DNA of 61,628 nucleotides from Candidatus Schmidhempelia bombi str. Bimp (GCF_000471645.3 NZ_AWGA01000057.1:1-61628), one strand, 5' to 3'; counted from the stretch's first letter, positions 9,386 through 19,056 are shown. The notes: generated from the sequence alone by a model not told the origin. Numbers and translations: made by a program.

Positions 9386-10159
9386 ATGACCCCTTTAGTG
9401 ATTAAACTTGGCGGAGTAATACTGGATAATCCTGATGCCATAACTAATTTATTTACAGCGATTCAACAAGTTAAACAACGTTATTCTCGCTCCATTATCC
9501 TTTTGCATGGAGGAGGGTGTAAGGTTGATGAAATGATGCATAAATTATCTTTACCAGTAGTGAGACGAAATGGATTAAGAGTTACCCCTGAAGATCAAAT
9601 TCAAGTTATCGTTGGTGTGCTTGCTGGTAGTGCCAATAAAACATTATTGGCGGAAGCCATAAAACAGCACCTGCCTGCGGTAGGGCTTTGTTTAGCTGAT
9701 GGTGAGACGACACAAGTGCAGAACATTGACGCTAGTCTTGGTCATGTCGGGGAGGCAAAACCGGGTAATCCCTTATTTATCCAAAAATTATTGGCGGACG
9801 GGTATTTACCTATTATCAGTTCAATTGGAATTACCAATGAAGGCCAAATGATGAATGTTAATGCCGATCATGCTGCAGTTTGCTTAGCACAAACGATGGA
9901 TGCCGATTTATTGCTATTATCAGATGTTGCAGGCGTACTTGATGCAAATAAACAACTTATCAAACAGTTAACTGAATCAAAAGCCAAGCAGCTTATAGAG
10001 CAAGGCGTCATTACCGACGGCATGGCTGTAAAAGTGAATTCCGCTTTTGGCGCAGCCAAAGCCCTCAAACGCCCGGTTAATATTGCCAGTTGGCGGCAAG
10101 TTGAGACATTAATCACCCTATTTGAAGGCAAAGAGGAAGGGACGCGTATTATAGTATAA
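9386..10159 (+). CDS. argB: Acetylglutamate kinase ArgB
   Basis: Phosphorylates N-acetyl-L-glutamate with ATP, the second step of arginine synthesis. The 257-residue product has amino acid kinase family motifs: KLGGVILDN at the N terminus, [11 protein letters not shown] for the substrate/phosphate loop, and [12 protein letters not shown] for nucleotide binding. Length equals E. coli ArgB (258). There is no N-terminal extension of the kind found in arginine-feedback-regulated hexameric ArgB. It has a good ribosome site (AGAGAGA) 12 bases after argC and an 88-base gap before argG. Confidence 0.97.
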   Translation: MTPLVIKLGGVILDNPDAITNLFTAIQQVKQRYSRSIILLHGGGCKVDEMMHKLSLPVVRRNGLRVTPEDQIQVIVGVLAGSANKTLLAEAIKQHLPAVGLCLADGETTQVQNIDASLGHVGEAKPGNPLFIQKLLADGYLPIISSIGITNEGQMMNVNADHAAVCLAQTMDADLLLLSDVAGVLDANKQLIKQLTESKAKQLIEQGVITDGMAVKVNSAFGAAKALKRPVNIASWRQVETLITLFEGKEEGTRIIV

Positions 10160-10247
10160 CGATATTTAATCGTTAGTTTATTTATTATCTTAGTCATTTT
10201 AACTCGTCGTTATCTTATCGTTTAATCAGAACCAATAAGGATCTAAC

Positions 10248-11474
10248 ATGAAAAAAGGTGGAATTAAAAAAGTCGTTCTTGCATATTCAGGGGGATTAGA
10301 TACATCGGCCATTATTCCTTGGTTAAAAGAGAATTATGATAATTGTGAAGTGGTGGCTTTTGTTGCCAATGTCGGACAAAATCCTGACGAATTGATAGAT
10401 GTAGAACAAAAAGCATTAATATCTGGCGCTTCATCATGTTATGTTGTTGATTTACGTGAAGAGTTTGTCAAAGATTATGTTTATCCCGTATTAAAAACAG
10501 GCGCTTTATACGAAGGTAAATACCTATTAGGTACGTCAATGGCTCGACCTATTATTGCTAAAGCACAAGTAGAAATCGCACTGAAAGTGGGCGCTGATGC
10601 GGTTTGCCATGGTGCGACGGGTAAAGGTAACGATCAAGTTCGATTTGAAACAACTTATGCGGCTTTAGCGCCACAATTAACTGTTATTGCGCCTTGGCGA
10701 GAATGGCAACTTCGTTCACGTGAAGCATTAATCGATTATTTGAAACAACGTAATATTCCAACGACGGCCACTCTAGAAAAAATCTATAGTCGTGATGAAA
10801 ATGCGTGGCACATTTCAACCGAAGGCGGTGTATTAGAACACCCTTGGAATGCCGCTAATGCTGACTGTTGGGCTTGGACAGTCGCACCTGAAGATGCACC
10901 TGATGAAGCTGAATTCGTTACCATTGGTATTGAAAAAGGGGAGGTTGTTTCAGTAAATGGTCATAAACTTTCTCCTTATGCTTGCGTGGCCACCCTAAAT
11001 AAAATAGGCAGTAAACATGGAATTGGGCGAGTTGATATCATCGAAAATCGTCTAGTTGGCATTAAATCGCGCGGCTGCTATGAAACACCCGGTGGAACGA
11101 TTATGATGGAAGCCTTACGTGGACTTGAACAGCTGGTATTAGATCGGGACAGCTTTAAATGGCGTGAACAACTTGGATTAGAAATGGCGTATGTGGTTTA
11201 TGATGGTCGTTGGTTTGCCCCATATCGTAAATCATTACAAGCAGCCGCAGAATCATTAGCTGAAGATTTAAGTGGTGAAGTTGTGCTTAAACTCTATAAA
11301 GGTAGTGTAGTTGCGATACAAAAACAGGCGAATAATAGTTTGTATAATGAAGAATTTGCGACATTTGGTGAAGATGAGGTTTATGATCACCGCCATGCAG
11401 GTGGTTTTATTCGCTTATATTCTTTATCTTCACGTATTCGGGCAATTAATACCAATAATCAGAAGCGTAGTTAA
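10248..11474 (+). CDS. argG: Argininosuccinate synthase ArgG (short type)
   Basis: Joins citrulline and aspartate with ATP to argininosuccinate. The 408-residue product carries the N-type PP-loop YSGGLDTSA near residue 14, [13 protein letters not shown], and the [18 protein letters not shown] block. This is the approximately 400-residue argininosuccinate synthase form found in argCBGH clusters of Vibrio and Yersinia and in Gram-positives, not the 447-residue E. coli ArgG. Ribosome site AAGGAT is 7 bases before the ATG. Two hairpins lie between it and argH. Confidence 0.96.
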   Translation: MKKGGIKKVVLAYSGGLDTSAIIPWLKENYDNCEVVAFVANVGQNPDELIDVEQKALISGASSCYVVDLREEFVKDYVYPVLKTGALYEGKYLLGTSMARPIIAKAQVEIALKVGADAVCHGATGKGNDQVRFETTYAALAPQLTVIAPWREWQLRSREALIDYLKQRNIPTTATLEKIYSRDENAWHISTEGGVLEHPWNAANADCWAWTVAPEDAPDEAEFVTIGIEKGEVVSVNGHKLSPYACVATLNKIGSKHGIGRVDIIENRLVGIKSRGCYETPGGTIMMEALRGLEQLVLDRDSFKWREQLGLEMAYVVYDGRWFAPYRKSLQAAAESLAEDLSGEVVLKLYKGSVVAIQKQANNSLYNEEFATFGEDEVYDHRHAGGFIRLYSLSSRIRAINTNNQKRS

Positions 11475-11478
11475 GCTG

Positions 11479-11543
11479 GATCTGGTTATTCCAGATCACG
11501 GGTAATACTTTTCTGGTATAAATAATAAGGGCGCTAAGCGCCC
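11479..11543 (+). other. Two strong hairpins between argG and argH
   Basis: GATCTGG-ttatt-CCAGATC (11479-11497) and GGGCGC-taa-GCGCCC (11529-11543) are both perfect stems in the transcribed 107-base gap. Neither is followed by a T run, so they look more like RNA processing or stabilising structures than intrinsic terminators. Confidence 0.6.
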
Positions 11544-11581
11544 ACTTAGTTCCAATTATGGCAATTAATATTGAGGTTTTT

Positions 11582-12955
11582 ATGGCATTATGGGGTGGGC
11601 GTTTTACACAAACCGCAGATAAACGATTTAAACAATTCAATGATTCATTAGTTATTGATTATCGTCTAGCTAAGCAGGATATTATTGGCTCAATTGCTTG
11701 GACAAAGGCACTGGTCACGGTGAAGATACTTACATCGGATGAACAGAGAAGTTTACAACAAGCATTAGAGCAGGTATTAAAAAGTATAGAAACGAATCCA
11801 GCGCAAATTTTGCAAAGCGATGCAGAAGATATTCATAGTTGGGTTGAACAAAAACTGGTAGAGCAGCTTGGCGATTTAGCTAAAAAACTTCATACGGGGC
11901 GTAGCCGTAATGATCAAATCGCTACAGATATCAAATTGTGGTGTAAAGCAGAAATTATCACACTTCTTAAAGCCATAAAAGCGCTGCAAGCACAATTAGT
12001 GCTCACAGCAGAAAGACATCAAACCGCGGTCATGCCTGGTTATACCCATTTACAACGTGCCCAACCCATTACCTTTGCTCATTGGTGTTTAGCTTATTTT
12101 GAAATGTTACAGCGAGATAGCACACGTTTAGACGATGCCTATCAACGCTTAGATGTTTGTCCTTTAGGTTGTGGCGCATTAGCTGGTACTGCTTATCCGA
12201 TAGACCGTGAGCTTTTAGCTGATTGGCTTGGTTTTGCTAGTGCAACTAATAATAGTCTTGATTCCGTATCCGATCGTGATCATATTATGGAGCTCCTTTC
12301 TTGCGCTGCAATGAGTATGAATCATTTGTCACGTTTTGCGGAAGACTTAATTATGTTTAATAGTGGTGAGGCAAATTTTATTTACCTTTCTGATAAGGTT
12401 ACCTCTGGTTCTTCATTAATGCCTCAGAAAAAAAATCCGGATGTATTAGAGCTGATTCGAGGTAAAAGTGGTAAGGTTTTCGGCGCACTTAGTGGTGCGA
12501 TGTTAACCTTTAAAAGTTTACCCTTAGCTTACAATAAAGATATGCAAGAAGATAAAGACTATCTGTTCAGTGCTCTTGATAGTTGGCAACAATGTTTAGA
12601 AATGGCAAAGTTAGTACTGGAAGATATAGAAATTAATTATTCACGCTGTCGAGAAGCCGCTTTACAAGGTTATTCTAATGCCACTGAATTAGCGGATTAT
12701 CTCGTTGCTAAAGGCGTACCATTCCGAGAAGCCCATCATATCGTGGGAAAAATAGTGGTTTATGCAATTGGGAAACAAAAAGCGCTAGAAACGTTGACGT
12801 TAGATGAATTTAAACAGTTTTCAGTTAAAATTGATGCAGATGTCTATCCAATATTATCTTTAGCATCTTGTTTAGCTAAACGTAATGCGAAAGGCGGGGT
12901 TGCGCCAGAGCAAGTCTCTTATGCTATCGAACAAGCAAAGCAAAAATTAAGATGA
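11582..12955 (+). CDS. argH: Argininosuccinate lyase ArgH
   Basis: Splits argininosuccinate to arginine and fumarate, last step of the pathway. Fumarase/aspartase superfamily signature [12 protein letters not shown] is present, together with [13 protein letters not shown] and the YTHLQRAQP block. I place the start at the ATG at 11582 (MALWGGRF), which has TGAGG just upstream and gives 457 residues, the E. coli length. An in-frame upstream ATG at 11558 would add an eight-residue tail with no family support. It is last in the arginine operon and is followed by a convergent hairpin. Confidence 0.97.
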   Translation: MALWGGRFTQTADKRFKQFNDSLVIDYRLAKQDIIGSIAWTKALVTVKILTSDEQRSLQQALEQVLKSIETNPAQILQSDAEDIHSWVEQKLVEQLGDLAKKLHTGRSRNDQIATDIKLWCKAEIITLLKAIKALQAQLVLTAERHQTAVMPGYTHLQRAQPITFAHWCLAYFEMLQRDSTRLDDAYQRLDVCPLGCGALAGTAYPIDRELLADWLGFASATNNSLDSVSDRDHIMELLSCAAMSMNHLSRFAEDLIMFNSGEANFIYLSDKVTSGSSLMPQKKNPDVLELIRGKSGKVFGALSGAMLTFKSLPLAYNKDMQEDKDYLFSALDSWQQCLEMAKLVLEDIEINYSRCREAALQGYSNATELADYLVAKGVPFREAHHIVGKIVVYAIGKQKALETLTLDEFKQFSVKIDADVYPILSLASCLAKRNAKGGVAPEQVSYAIEQAKQKLR

Positions 12956-12963
12956 ATTATATA

Positions 12964-13002
12964 AATAGAAGCAATAACATTATCCAATATATTGCTTCTA
13001 TT
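12964..13002. terminator. Hairpin between argH and yjiA
   Basis: AATAGAAGCAAT (12964-12975) pairs over 12 bases with ATTGCTTCTATT (12991-13002), with a 15-base loop. It lies between convergent genes. The T run is weak, so termination efficiency is uncertain. Confidence 0.6.
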
Positions 13003-13011
13003 ACCGAAAAA

Positions 13012-14043
13012 TTAATCTTTTATTTCGGTAGCTAAAAATTCTTGCATTAATCTATCAAAAGGTAATTTCCTACTGATAATCACTAATTGTGACCGTTGTT
13101 GTTCATCATCTTGCCAAGCCTTACCATAATCAAAACCAACCACCTTATGTACGCCTTGAACAATTAATTTGGCTGGATTGTCTTTAATTGCAAGTATGCC
13201 CTTGTAACGCAACATATCATTACCGTGTATTTCAATCAGACGTTCAACAAATTGTCCCACTTTTTTTATATCAACGCAGCCCGCCTCAAAAAGGTAAGAA
13301 TAAATATCATCATGTGGTGATATAGTCGACGAAGTATGCATAATCGGTTGATAATTTGCTATTTGCTGATTTGGATTAGCAATAATAAAGAAGCCTTTAT
13401 TAATGGTCAATTCCTCACTTAGTTGAAACGCGTGAATATCTAACCAATGTGCTTTAGCGATTTCGCCATTAACGGCAACAAATAATATTGCTTTATTATT
13501 GATAAGTTGGAGTCTTGATAATACCGTATGCAATTGTTGTTCGGTGAGACGATCCGATTTGGTCAAAATCAATCTATCAGCAAAGCCAATTTGTGAACGA
13601 ACAACACGATGTTGCGCCAATTGTTGCAAAATATGCTCACCATCAATTAATGTGACTACTCCATCGAGTTCGAAGGTATTGCGGATTAATTCATCGATAA
13701 AAAAAGTTTGCAAGATTGGCGCGGGATCAGCTAATCCCGTTGTTTCGATAATTAATCGATCAAAAGATAACGTTCCATTTAAACGTTTCTGATTGAGTTG
13801 ATGTAGCGCCGTTGTTAGCTCGCCTTGCACACTACAACAAATACAACCATTAGTCATCTCCATAATTTCAATATTGCTTGCTGTTGGTAATAAACAACTA
13901 TCAATATTAATTGGACCAAACTCGTTTTCAATGATCAGAATTTTTTCGGTTGTTTCTTGCGTTAATAAATGATTAATAAGTGTGGTTTTCCCCGCACCTA
14001 GAAAACCAGTTAAAATGGTTACCGGTAATAAATCGTTTTTCAT
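13012..14043 (-). CDS. yjiA: YjiA-like G3E-family GTPase (COG0523)
   Basis: P-loop GTPase of the COG0523/CobW family, thought to handle metal delivery; E. coli YjiA binds zinc and other divalent metals. The 343-residue product has Walker A GFLGAGKTT (13-21), the metal-binding motif GCICC (C67, C69, C70), ETTGLADP and the base motif LTKSD, followed by a CobW C-terminal domain. It follows a YjiX/YbdD gene on the same strand with a 15-base gap, the order seen in E. coli yjiY(btsT)-yjiX-yjiA. The pyruvate transporter that usually heads this operon is absent here. Confidence 0.9.
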   Translation of the reverse strand: MKNDLLPVTILTGFLGAGKTTLINHLLTQETTEKILIIENEFGPINIDSCLLPTASNIEIMEMTNGCICCSVQGELTTALHQLNQKRLNGTLSFDRLIIETTGLADPAPILQTFFIDELIRNTFELDGVVTLIDGEHILQQLAQHRVVRSQIGFADRLILTKSDRLTEQQLHTVLSRLQLINNKAILFVAVNGEIAKAHWLDIHAFQLSEELTINKGFFIIANPNQQIANYQPIMHTSSTISPHDDIYSYLFEAGCVDIKKVGQFVERLIEIHGNDMLRYKGILAIKDNPAKLIVQGVHKVVGFDYGKAWQDDEQQRSQLVIISRKLPFDRLMQEFLATEIKD

Positions 14044-14058
14044 TATTTAATCCATCAG

Positions 14059-14256
14059 CTAACAGCAGCGAGTGCCGCCTTTGCCACTATAGCGCGCGTC
14101 CTGTCTTTCTTTAAAAAATTCTTCATAAGTCATGGGTGTTTGTTCTGGATGGGTCAATTTCATATGTTGAACATAGGTATCATAATCTGGAATACCTACC
14201 ATCAACTTTGCGGCTTGACCTAAATATTTTCCTGCTTTAGCTAAATTTTCAAACAT
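14059..14256 (-). CDS. yjiX: YjiX/YbdD small protein (DUF466)
   Basis: Sixty-five-residue DUF466 (YbdD/YjiX) protein. It carries [39 protein letters not shown] and the terminal GGTRCC, all characteristic of the family. Family members accompany CstA/BtsT pyruvate and peptide transporters and are thought to be needed for their activity. Here it is paired only with the YjiA GTPase. The double-cysteine tail could serve metal or thiol chemistry together with YjiA; that is inference. Confidence 0.9.
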   Translation of the reverse strand: MFENLAKAGKYLGQAAKLMVGIPDYDTYVQHMKLTHPEQTPMTYEEFFKERQDARYSGKGGTRCC

Positions 14257-14662
14257 GTCTTAACCTTTTATTCATCCCTAATACGGTAAAAGCCGTCGTT
14301 ATTATGGCGACTAGTCTCTACAATGACACTATGATATAAACCATTCAACAAATGGCGATAGTTAGGTTAAGCATAATAAACTTAAAGATTGGTCAATGGA
14401 AACGTTTATCTTCTGATATGCTAATAAAATAAACAACAGCATATCTTAAATAGCATTAAGAAGTGGAATATAACAAAAACTTTATCGCCATATATTGAAT
14501 AAATATCATTTTTTATATTAACAATCGTACAACATAAATAAGTAATGAAAAAAATTTATAAGTAAATTATTGTTAAGTTTAATTTTACTGATGATATCAA
14601 TCGGAAAAATCGATATACTTATGACAATAAAAATAATGTTTAAAGTCTTGAAGGATTAAATT
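14257..14662. other. 406-base divergent intergenic region (yjiX / oxyR)
   Basis: AT-rich spacer without a credible ORF. Near oxyR there is a -10-like TATACT (14614-14619) and a loose GATATC...GATATA symmetry at 14593-14616 that could be an autoregulatory OxyR site. It does not match the ATAG-N7-CTAT pattern well enough to call. No OxyS-like RNA gene was recognised. Confidence 0.5.
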
Positions 14663-15577
14663 ATGAATATTCGTGATTTAGAATATTTTGTCGCACTGGC
14701 AGAACATCGTCACTTTCGTAAAGCTGCCGATGCGTGTAATGTCAGTCAGCCAACACTTAGCGGGCAGGTTCGTAAGTTGGAAGATGAGCTCGGTGTAATG
14801 TTACTCGAAAGAACAAGTAGAAAGGTCCTTTTTACTCAAACAGGTTTAATGTTAGTTGAACAGGCGCGTGAAGTATTACGTAACGTACAAATCTTTCGTG
14901 AAATGGCAAGCAAACAAGGCGAAGAGATGTCAGGGCCAATGCATATTGGTTTAATACCAACGGTTGCACCTTATCTATTACCTCATATTATTACGATATT
15001 GCATGATGTTTATCCTCAATTAGAAATTTATCTGCATGAAGCTCAAACCAATATTATTGTTTCCCAATTGGAACAAGGTAAATTGGATTGTGCGATACTT
15101 GCTGCAGTAAAAGAAAGCGAACCTTTTATTGAATTACCGCTATTTGATGAACCTATGTGTTTAGCTGTACCACAAAATAATCGATTAGCAACAGAAAACG
15201 TGATCAAATTATCCCAACTTAAAGGTGAAAAATTCTTAATGCTTGAGGATGGTCACTGTCTACGTGATCATGCTATGGGTTATTGTTTTCAAGCTGGCAT
15301 TGATGAAGACAAACGCTTTCGCGCCACCAGTTTAGAAACCTTACGCAGTATGATTTCGGCGGGGCGTGGAATTACCTTATTTCCTGAACTTGCGGTGCCT
15401 AAAGAACGCATACGCGATAATGTGTGCTATATTCCTTGTGTGGATCCGGTGCCTGTTCGTACTATTGAACTTATTTATCGACCTGGATCTCCGTTACGTT
15501 CGCGTTATGAACAATTAGCCAAAACCATTAAAAAAACGATGCCAGCCGTTTTAGCCGAAAGACATATTGAAGTGTGA
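14663..15577 (+). CDS. oxyR: Hydrogen peroxide sensor-regulator OxyR
   Basis: LysR-family transcription factor that activates peroxide-defence genes after forming an intramolecular disulfide. The 304-residue product has the N-terminal winged helix-turn-helix ([21 protein letters not shown]...[17 protein letters not shown]). Both redox cysteines are at the E. coli positions, C199 in GHCLRD and C208 in GYCFQA. It ends overlapping the start of fabR. The start is fixed by the conserved MNIRDLEYF and an AAGGA ribosome site. Confidence 0.97.
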   Translation: MNIRDLEYFVALAEHRHFRKAADACNVSQPTLSGQVRKLEDELGVMLLERTSRKVLFTQTGLMLVEQAREVLRNVQIFREMASKQGEEMSGPMHIGLIPTVAPYLLPHIITILHDVYPQLEIYLHEAQTNIIVSQLEQGKLDCAILAAVKESEPFIELPLFDEPMCLAVPQNNRLATENVIKLSQLKGEKFLMLEDGHCLRDHAMGYCFQAGIDEDKRFRATSLETLRSMISAGRGITLFPELAVPKERIRDNVCYIPCVDPVPVRTIELIYRPGSPLRSRYEQLAKTIKKTMPAVLAERHIEV

Positions 15578-16245
15578 AAAAAGTAAAGCTTAAAAATGCT
15601 TCTGTTGGGACAGGTATTCGGGCCCAACAGAAGGAGCGTACACGACGTTCATTAATTGAGGCGGCATTTAAACAGCTGAACGCAGAACAAGGATTTGCGA
15701 GTTTAAGTTTACGTGAAGTAACCCGAGAAGCAAATATTGCGCCAACCTCTTTTTACCGCCATTTTCGTGATATGGATGAGTTAGGTTTGGCCATGGTTGA
15801 TGAAAGTGGCTTAACCTTAAGACAGTTAATGAGACAAGCGCGCAAAAGAATAAAAAAAGGTGGAAGTGTGATTCAAACTTCTATCACGACGTTTATCGAA
15901 TTTATTGATAAAAATCCTAAAGTTTTCTTATTATTATTACGCGAACGCGCAGGAACCTCTGCGGCATTCCGTTCTGCTATTGCACGTGAAATTCAACATT
16001 TTATTGTTGAATTAGCCGATTATCTTGATGAAGCTAATAATATGCCGCGTCATTTTAATGAAGCACAAGCCGAAGCCATGGTGACTATTGCGTTTAATTC
16101 AGGGGCTGAGGCACTCGATTTTGAACCTGAAAAACGGCAGAAATTAATAGATAAACTTATTTTTCAATTACGAATGGTATCACGTGGTGCTTATTATTTA
16201 TATCGACGAGAACAAGAATGCCAACTAAGTAAAGAGAAAGAGTAA
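15574..16245 (+). CDS. fabR: Fatty acid biosynthesis repressor FabR
   Basis: TetR-family repressor of fabA/fabB that senses the unsaturated-to-saturated acyl balance. The 223-residue product has the helix-turn-helix region [17 protein letters not shown]...FASLSLREV...[24 protein letters not shown], nearly identical to E. coli FabR, and [19 protein letters not shown] in the ligand domain. It starts with GTG, whose last base begins the oxyR TGA stop region (four-base overlap), indicating translational coupling. In E. coli sthA separates oxyR and fabR; here they are fused into one unit. An internal start nearer RAQQKE cannot be excluded. Confidence 0.94.
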   Translation: MKKVKLKNASVGTGIRAQQKERTRRSLIEAAFKQLNAEQGFASLSLREVTREANIAPTSFYRHFRDMDELGLAMVDESGLTLRQLMRQARKRIKKGGSVIQTSITTFIEFIDKNPKVFLLLLRERAGTSAAFRSAIAREIQHFIVELADYLDEANNMPRHFNEAQAEAMVTIAFNSGAEALDFEPEKRQKLIDKLIFQLRMVSRGAYYLYRREQECQLSKEKE

Positions 16246-16487
16246 TTAACTAATCTGTTATCGAAAGTACATTATTAATTTGTTATTATCTCTTGTTAAT
16301 TTATGAAGGTGCGAGACTTTCGTTCATTCGGTCACAGATTACCCTTACATTCGATTATGCTACATGATTAAATATCATTAAAAACATTAATTAATAAACA
16401 TCGTTTTAAACCATATTGATGTTAAATAGTTAATTGCAAGCGGTTAATGATAGTTTATATATTTGTACTTCGATAAGTATAAAATAA

Positions 16488-16709
16488 AGCAAAACTAGGC
16501 TCAGGTTTATAATCGATAATTTAAGGGAAGATGATGAAGTGATTGAGCCAGACTTACCGACCGACGTCATGGTGTGTGCTGGGTATATTGATTGTAATGA
16601 TAAAACCTTAGTTCTTGCTGGTGTCAACAGTGCAGCCCGCCTTGAGAATGGAGAGTGGGATATCTTAATTGATTGTTTTGAAGGTGAAGAGAATTCAGAT
16701 AATCAATAA
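16488..16709 (+). pseudogene. Remnant of an unrecognised gene (3' end)
   Basis: An open frame of 73 codons, bounded upstream by a TAA at 16485, reads with normal protein character from about REDDEVIEPDLPTDVMVC to a TAA at 16707-16709, including GVNSAARLENGEWDILIDCF. No ATG with a ribosome site lies at its front; the first candidates are GTG 16539 and ATG 16569. Local G+C is higher than in the flanks. I do not recognise the family. It looks like the C-terminal end of a protein whose front has been lost; a short intact GTG-initiated gene (about 56 codons) is the alternative. Confidence 0.4.
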
Positions 16710-17012
16710 TGCATTGAGCAAAATAATAATATTATATCGTTATGGTTGTTGTTAACTAATAGATAGCTCTAATTGACGGTTATAACAGTATAAGCTTTGC
16801 TAGATTATCAAAAGACATTAGCTTACATTGATGATTTTCTCACTTGCCACCGAGTTTTAAATGGATAGAGCCTAACATTGAGTTGTATTGCATTGTGTGC
16901 TTTTACGACCATTAATTTGTTGTCTTTTTTGACCTATCTTTCATTAATATTTTCTATATTTCATAAATAAAATTATTAAGCAAGTAAATAAATGGAAATA
17001 ATTTTTTAAAAT

Positions 17013-17021
17013 TGATATAAT
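17013..17021 (+). promoter_or_regulatory. Extended -10 promoter for small membrane ORF
   Basis: TGATATAAT: a perfect TATAAT (17016-17021) preceded by TGn, which makes an extended -10. Predicted transcription start is near 17028, just before the small ORF. No clear -35. Confidence 0.5.
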
Positions 17022-17036
17022 TATCGAAATTTCATT

Positions 17037-17255
17037 ATGTTAATAAGGATTATTATGATACCTCAATTGAATTTTTGGGGAGGTTTTATGTTATCAATGA
17101 TTTTTCTCTGGTGGGTGTATTTGATTATTTTTGTAGTCGGTATCGTTATTATTTTTATAAATAAACATATTTTTTTTAAGGTGCTTGGTGGGCTAATAGC
17201 AATGTTTCCAGTGAGCTGTTATTTTGTGATGTTTATTCTTTATTTTATTTATTAA
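17037..17255 (+). CDS. Small two-helix membrane protein, unknown
   Basis: Up to 72 residues, very hydrophobic, with two membrane segments and a WW pair between. No family is recognised. Three in-frame starts compete: ATG 17037 (leaves almost no leader), ATG 17055 (AGGA five bases upstream), and ATG 17088 (GGGGAGG four bases upstream, the strongest ribosome site), giving 72, 66 or 55 residues. Its TAA stop (17253-17255) coincides with the apparent left junction of the IS200/IS605 element, so the natural C terminus may have been removed by the insertion. It could be a small toxin or stress membrane peptide, but nothing in the sequence proves it. Confidence 0.45.
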   Translation: MLIRIIMIPQLNFWGGFMLSMIFLWWVYLIIFVVGIVIIFINKHIFFKVLGGLIAMFPVSCYFVMFILYFIY

Positions 17256-17319
17256 GCCGTAAAACCTCGTCGTTCATGGCGAGGATGTAAGGCTTAAGCG
17301 ACGGAGTCGTTTCAATACT

Positions 17320-17736
17320 TTAAATTGGAGTATGTTGCTGTTCTATATATTGTCTAATAATAGCAATAGGAGCACCGCCACAGCTAGCCGCAAAATAGGA
17401 TGGAGACCATAAAGAGCCACCCCATAATTTGTTTTTAATTTGAGAGTGATATTTTTTTCTAATCATTCGGCTAGAAACGCCTTTTAGGCTGTTAACCAGT
17501 GAAGATAACACAACTTTAGGAAGATAATTAACTAACAAATGAACATGATCATCTTCTCCGTCAAATTCGATAAGTTCTGCTTCAAAGTCTAAACATACTT
17601 TTTCAAATATCGGTTTTAAATCATTAATCATATTTTTAGTAAATACATCCCTACGGTATTTAGTAACAAACACCAAATGAGCATGTATGTTAAAGACACA
17701 GTGTCTTCCGTGCCTAATTTCATCTTGTATATTCAT
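17320..17736 (-). CDS. tnpA: IS200/IS605 Y1 transposase TnpA
   Basis: Single-strand HUH/Y1 transposase that cuts and joins the element ends at the hairpins. From ATG 17736 (MNIQDEIRHGRHCVFNIHAHLVF) the product is 138 residues, the family norm. The HUH motif is HVH (64-66) and the catalytic tyrosine is Y130 in IIRQYIEQQ. An in-frame upstream extension to 17799 adds residues not found in the family and would overlap tnpB, so I reject it. The gene appears intact and could mobilise the element despite the damaged tnpB. Confidence 0.93.
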   Translation of the reverse strand: MNIQDEIRHGRHCVFNIHAHLVFVTKYRRDVFTKNMINDLKPIFEKVCLDFEAELIEFDGEDDHVHLLVNYLPKVVLSSLVNSLKGVSSRMIRKKYHSQIKNKLWGGSLWSPSYFAASCGGAPIAIIRQYIEQQHTPI

Positions 17737-17758
17737 AGACCAATAGTATAATGGACGT

Positions 17759-18947
17759 ATGATAATACGCAAAGCGTTTAAATTTGAACTAATGGCCAAC
17801 GGTGAACATATCCGTAAACTTAAGCAGTTTTGCGGATGTTCTCGTTTTGTTTTTAATCAGGCTTTAGCATGGCAAAAAGAGCAATACGAACAAGATAATA
17901 CACTCAAGTTCAGTTATACTAAAATAGCTAATTTACTGCCTGAGTGGAAGAGACAGCATGAATGGTTAAAAAACTGTCATAGCCAAGTATTACAGCAATC
18001 ATTAAAAGACCTTGAAAGTGCCTACCGTAATTTTTTTCGTAAACAATCAGATTTCCCTAAGTTTAAGAAAAAAGGAGTTAAAGAAAGTATTCGTTTTCCT
18101 CAAGGTACAAAATTAGACGAAAATAATAAGCGTATTTTCATTCCTAAAGTTGGTTATATTCGTTACAGACAAAGTCAATTAATTGTTGGTACTATAAAGA
18201 ATGTCACAGTCAGTTTAGTTTGTGGTAAATGGTTTGTCTCTATTCAGACTGAATATGAACAAGCAGAGCCAATACATTGCTCAATGACCGAAATCGGTAT
18301 TGATATGGGAATTAGCCGTTTTGCGACATTAAGCAATGGTACTCACTTTGAACCATTGAATATATTCAAGCAAAACCAATTGAAACTAAAAAAATTACAG
18401 CAACAACTTAGTCATAAGAAAAAATTTAGCCAAAATTGGCTAAAATCGAAACGAAAAGTATCTAAACTTCATCATCAGATAGCGAATACCAGAAAAGATT
18501 ACTTACACAAAATCTCTCATGCAATCAGCCAAAACCACGCCATGATATACATAGAAGATTTAAAAGTCAGTAATATGTCAAAATCAGCCAAAGGTAGTCA
18601 AGAACAACTTGGTCGAAATGTCAAAGCTAAATCGGGATTAAATAGAACGATACGCGATCAGTCATGGTATGAATTTCGACGTCAACTTGAATATAAAAGC
18701 TATTGGCGCGGGGGATTGGTATACAGTTACAAGCCAAACTTGTCCTTGTTGTTCTCATGTAGCAAAAGATAATCGTAAAACACAAGCCAATTTTGTATGT
18801 GTGAGTTGTGGTTACCAAGAAAATGCCGATATAGTCGGTGCATTAAATATACTCAGGGTAGGACATACCCAAAGCGTCTGTGAAGTGAACGATGCAGTAA
18901 TGTCGTCATCAGCAGAAACCCATCAAAGCGAGTTAGCCATAAACTAA
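17759..18947 (+). pseudogene. tnpB: TnpB RNA-guided nuclease, frameshifted
   Basis: IS605-type TnpB, the Cas12-like RNA-guided nuclease that helps retain the element. The first frame (17759-18772) holds the N-terminal wedge/REC region, RuvC-I IGIDMG (D182) and RuvC-II YIEDLK (E266). It then runs out of frame after WRGGLV. The zinc finger (CPCC...CVSC) and RuvC-III (NADIVGALNIL) continue in the +1 frame to 18947. Between WRGG and TSQTC the usual spacer is also short by roughly five residues, so a small out-of-frame deletion near the G5 run at 18710-18714 is likely. Without RuvC-III and the zinc finger the nuclease should be inactive. Confidence 0.85.
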
Positions 18948-18960
18948 CCACAGTAGAAAT

Positions 18961-18980
18961 CCCCTTCCTTTAGGACGGGG
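18961..18980 (+). other. IS605 right-end hairpin / omega RNA 3' region
   Basis: CCCC-T-TCC-TTTA-GGA-C-GGGG stem-loop next to the terminal TCAA. In this family the tnpB 3' end and right end give rise to the guide (omega) RNA, so the adjacent flank from 18991 would be the guide. With TnpB broken, this RNA is probably without a partner unless another copy exists elsewhere. Confidence 0.6.
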
Positions 18981-19056
18981 AGGATGTCAATTTCAATAGT
19001 TAACGCCTACTATATTGTTTAATATAAAAAATTTAGTTTTTTCGCCAGCGGGAACA

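Larger units (their letters stand above)
16246..17036. other. 791-base low-coding region before small membrane ORF
   Basis: Holds one probable gene remnant (16488-16709) and an extended -10 promoter (17013-17021), listed separately. The rest is AT-rich with no recognisable gene, RNA or repeat. Confidence 0.6.
17256..18990. mobile_element. IS200/IS605-family element (tnpA intact, tnpB broken)
   Basis: About 1.7 kb with the classic divergent layout tnpA (minus) and tnpB (plus), starts 22 bases apart. There are no terminal inverted repeats, but subterminal hairpins: left CCTCGTC-GTTCAT-GGCGAGG (17265-17284) and right CCCCTTCC-TTTA-GGACGGGG (18961-18980). Both are followed by (G)AGGATGT. The right end finishes in TCAA (18987-18990), the usual IS605 right cleavage tetranucleotide. 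The left boundary is placed after TTAA (17252-17255) by inference and could be off by several bases. No target duplication is expected for single-strand Y1 transposition. Confidence 0.85.

Noticed and set aside
17737-17799. N-terminal extension of TnpA on the minus strand.
   Set aside because: Not part of the family, overlaps the tnpB start and intergenic promoter area; ATG 17736 gives the standard protein.
18669-18947. Separate 92-codon gene downstream of tnpB.
   Set aside because: It is the out-of-frame C-terminal part of TnpB (zinc finger and RuvC-III), so it was merged into the pseudogene.
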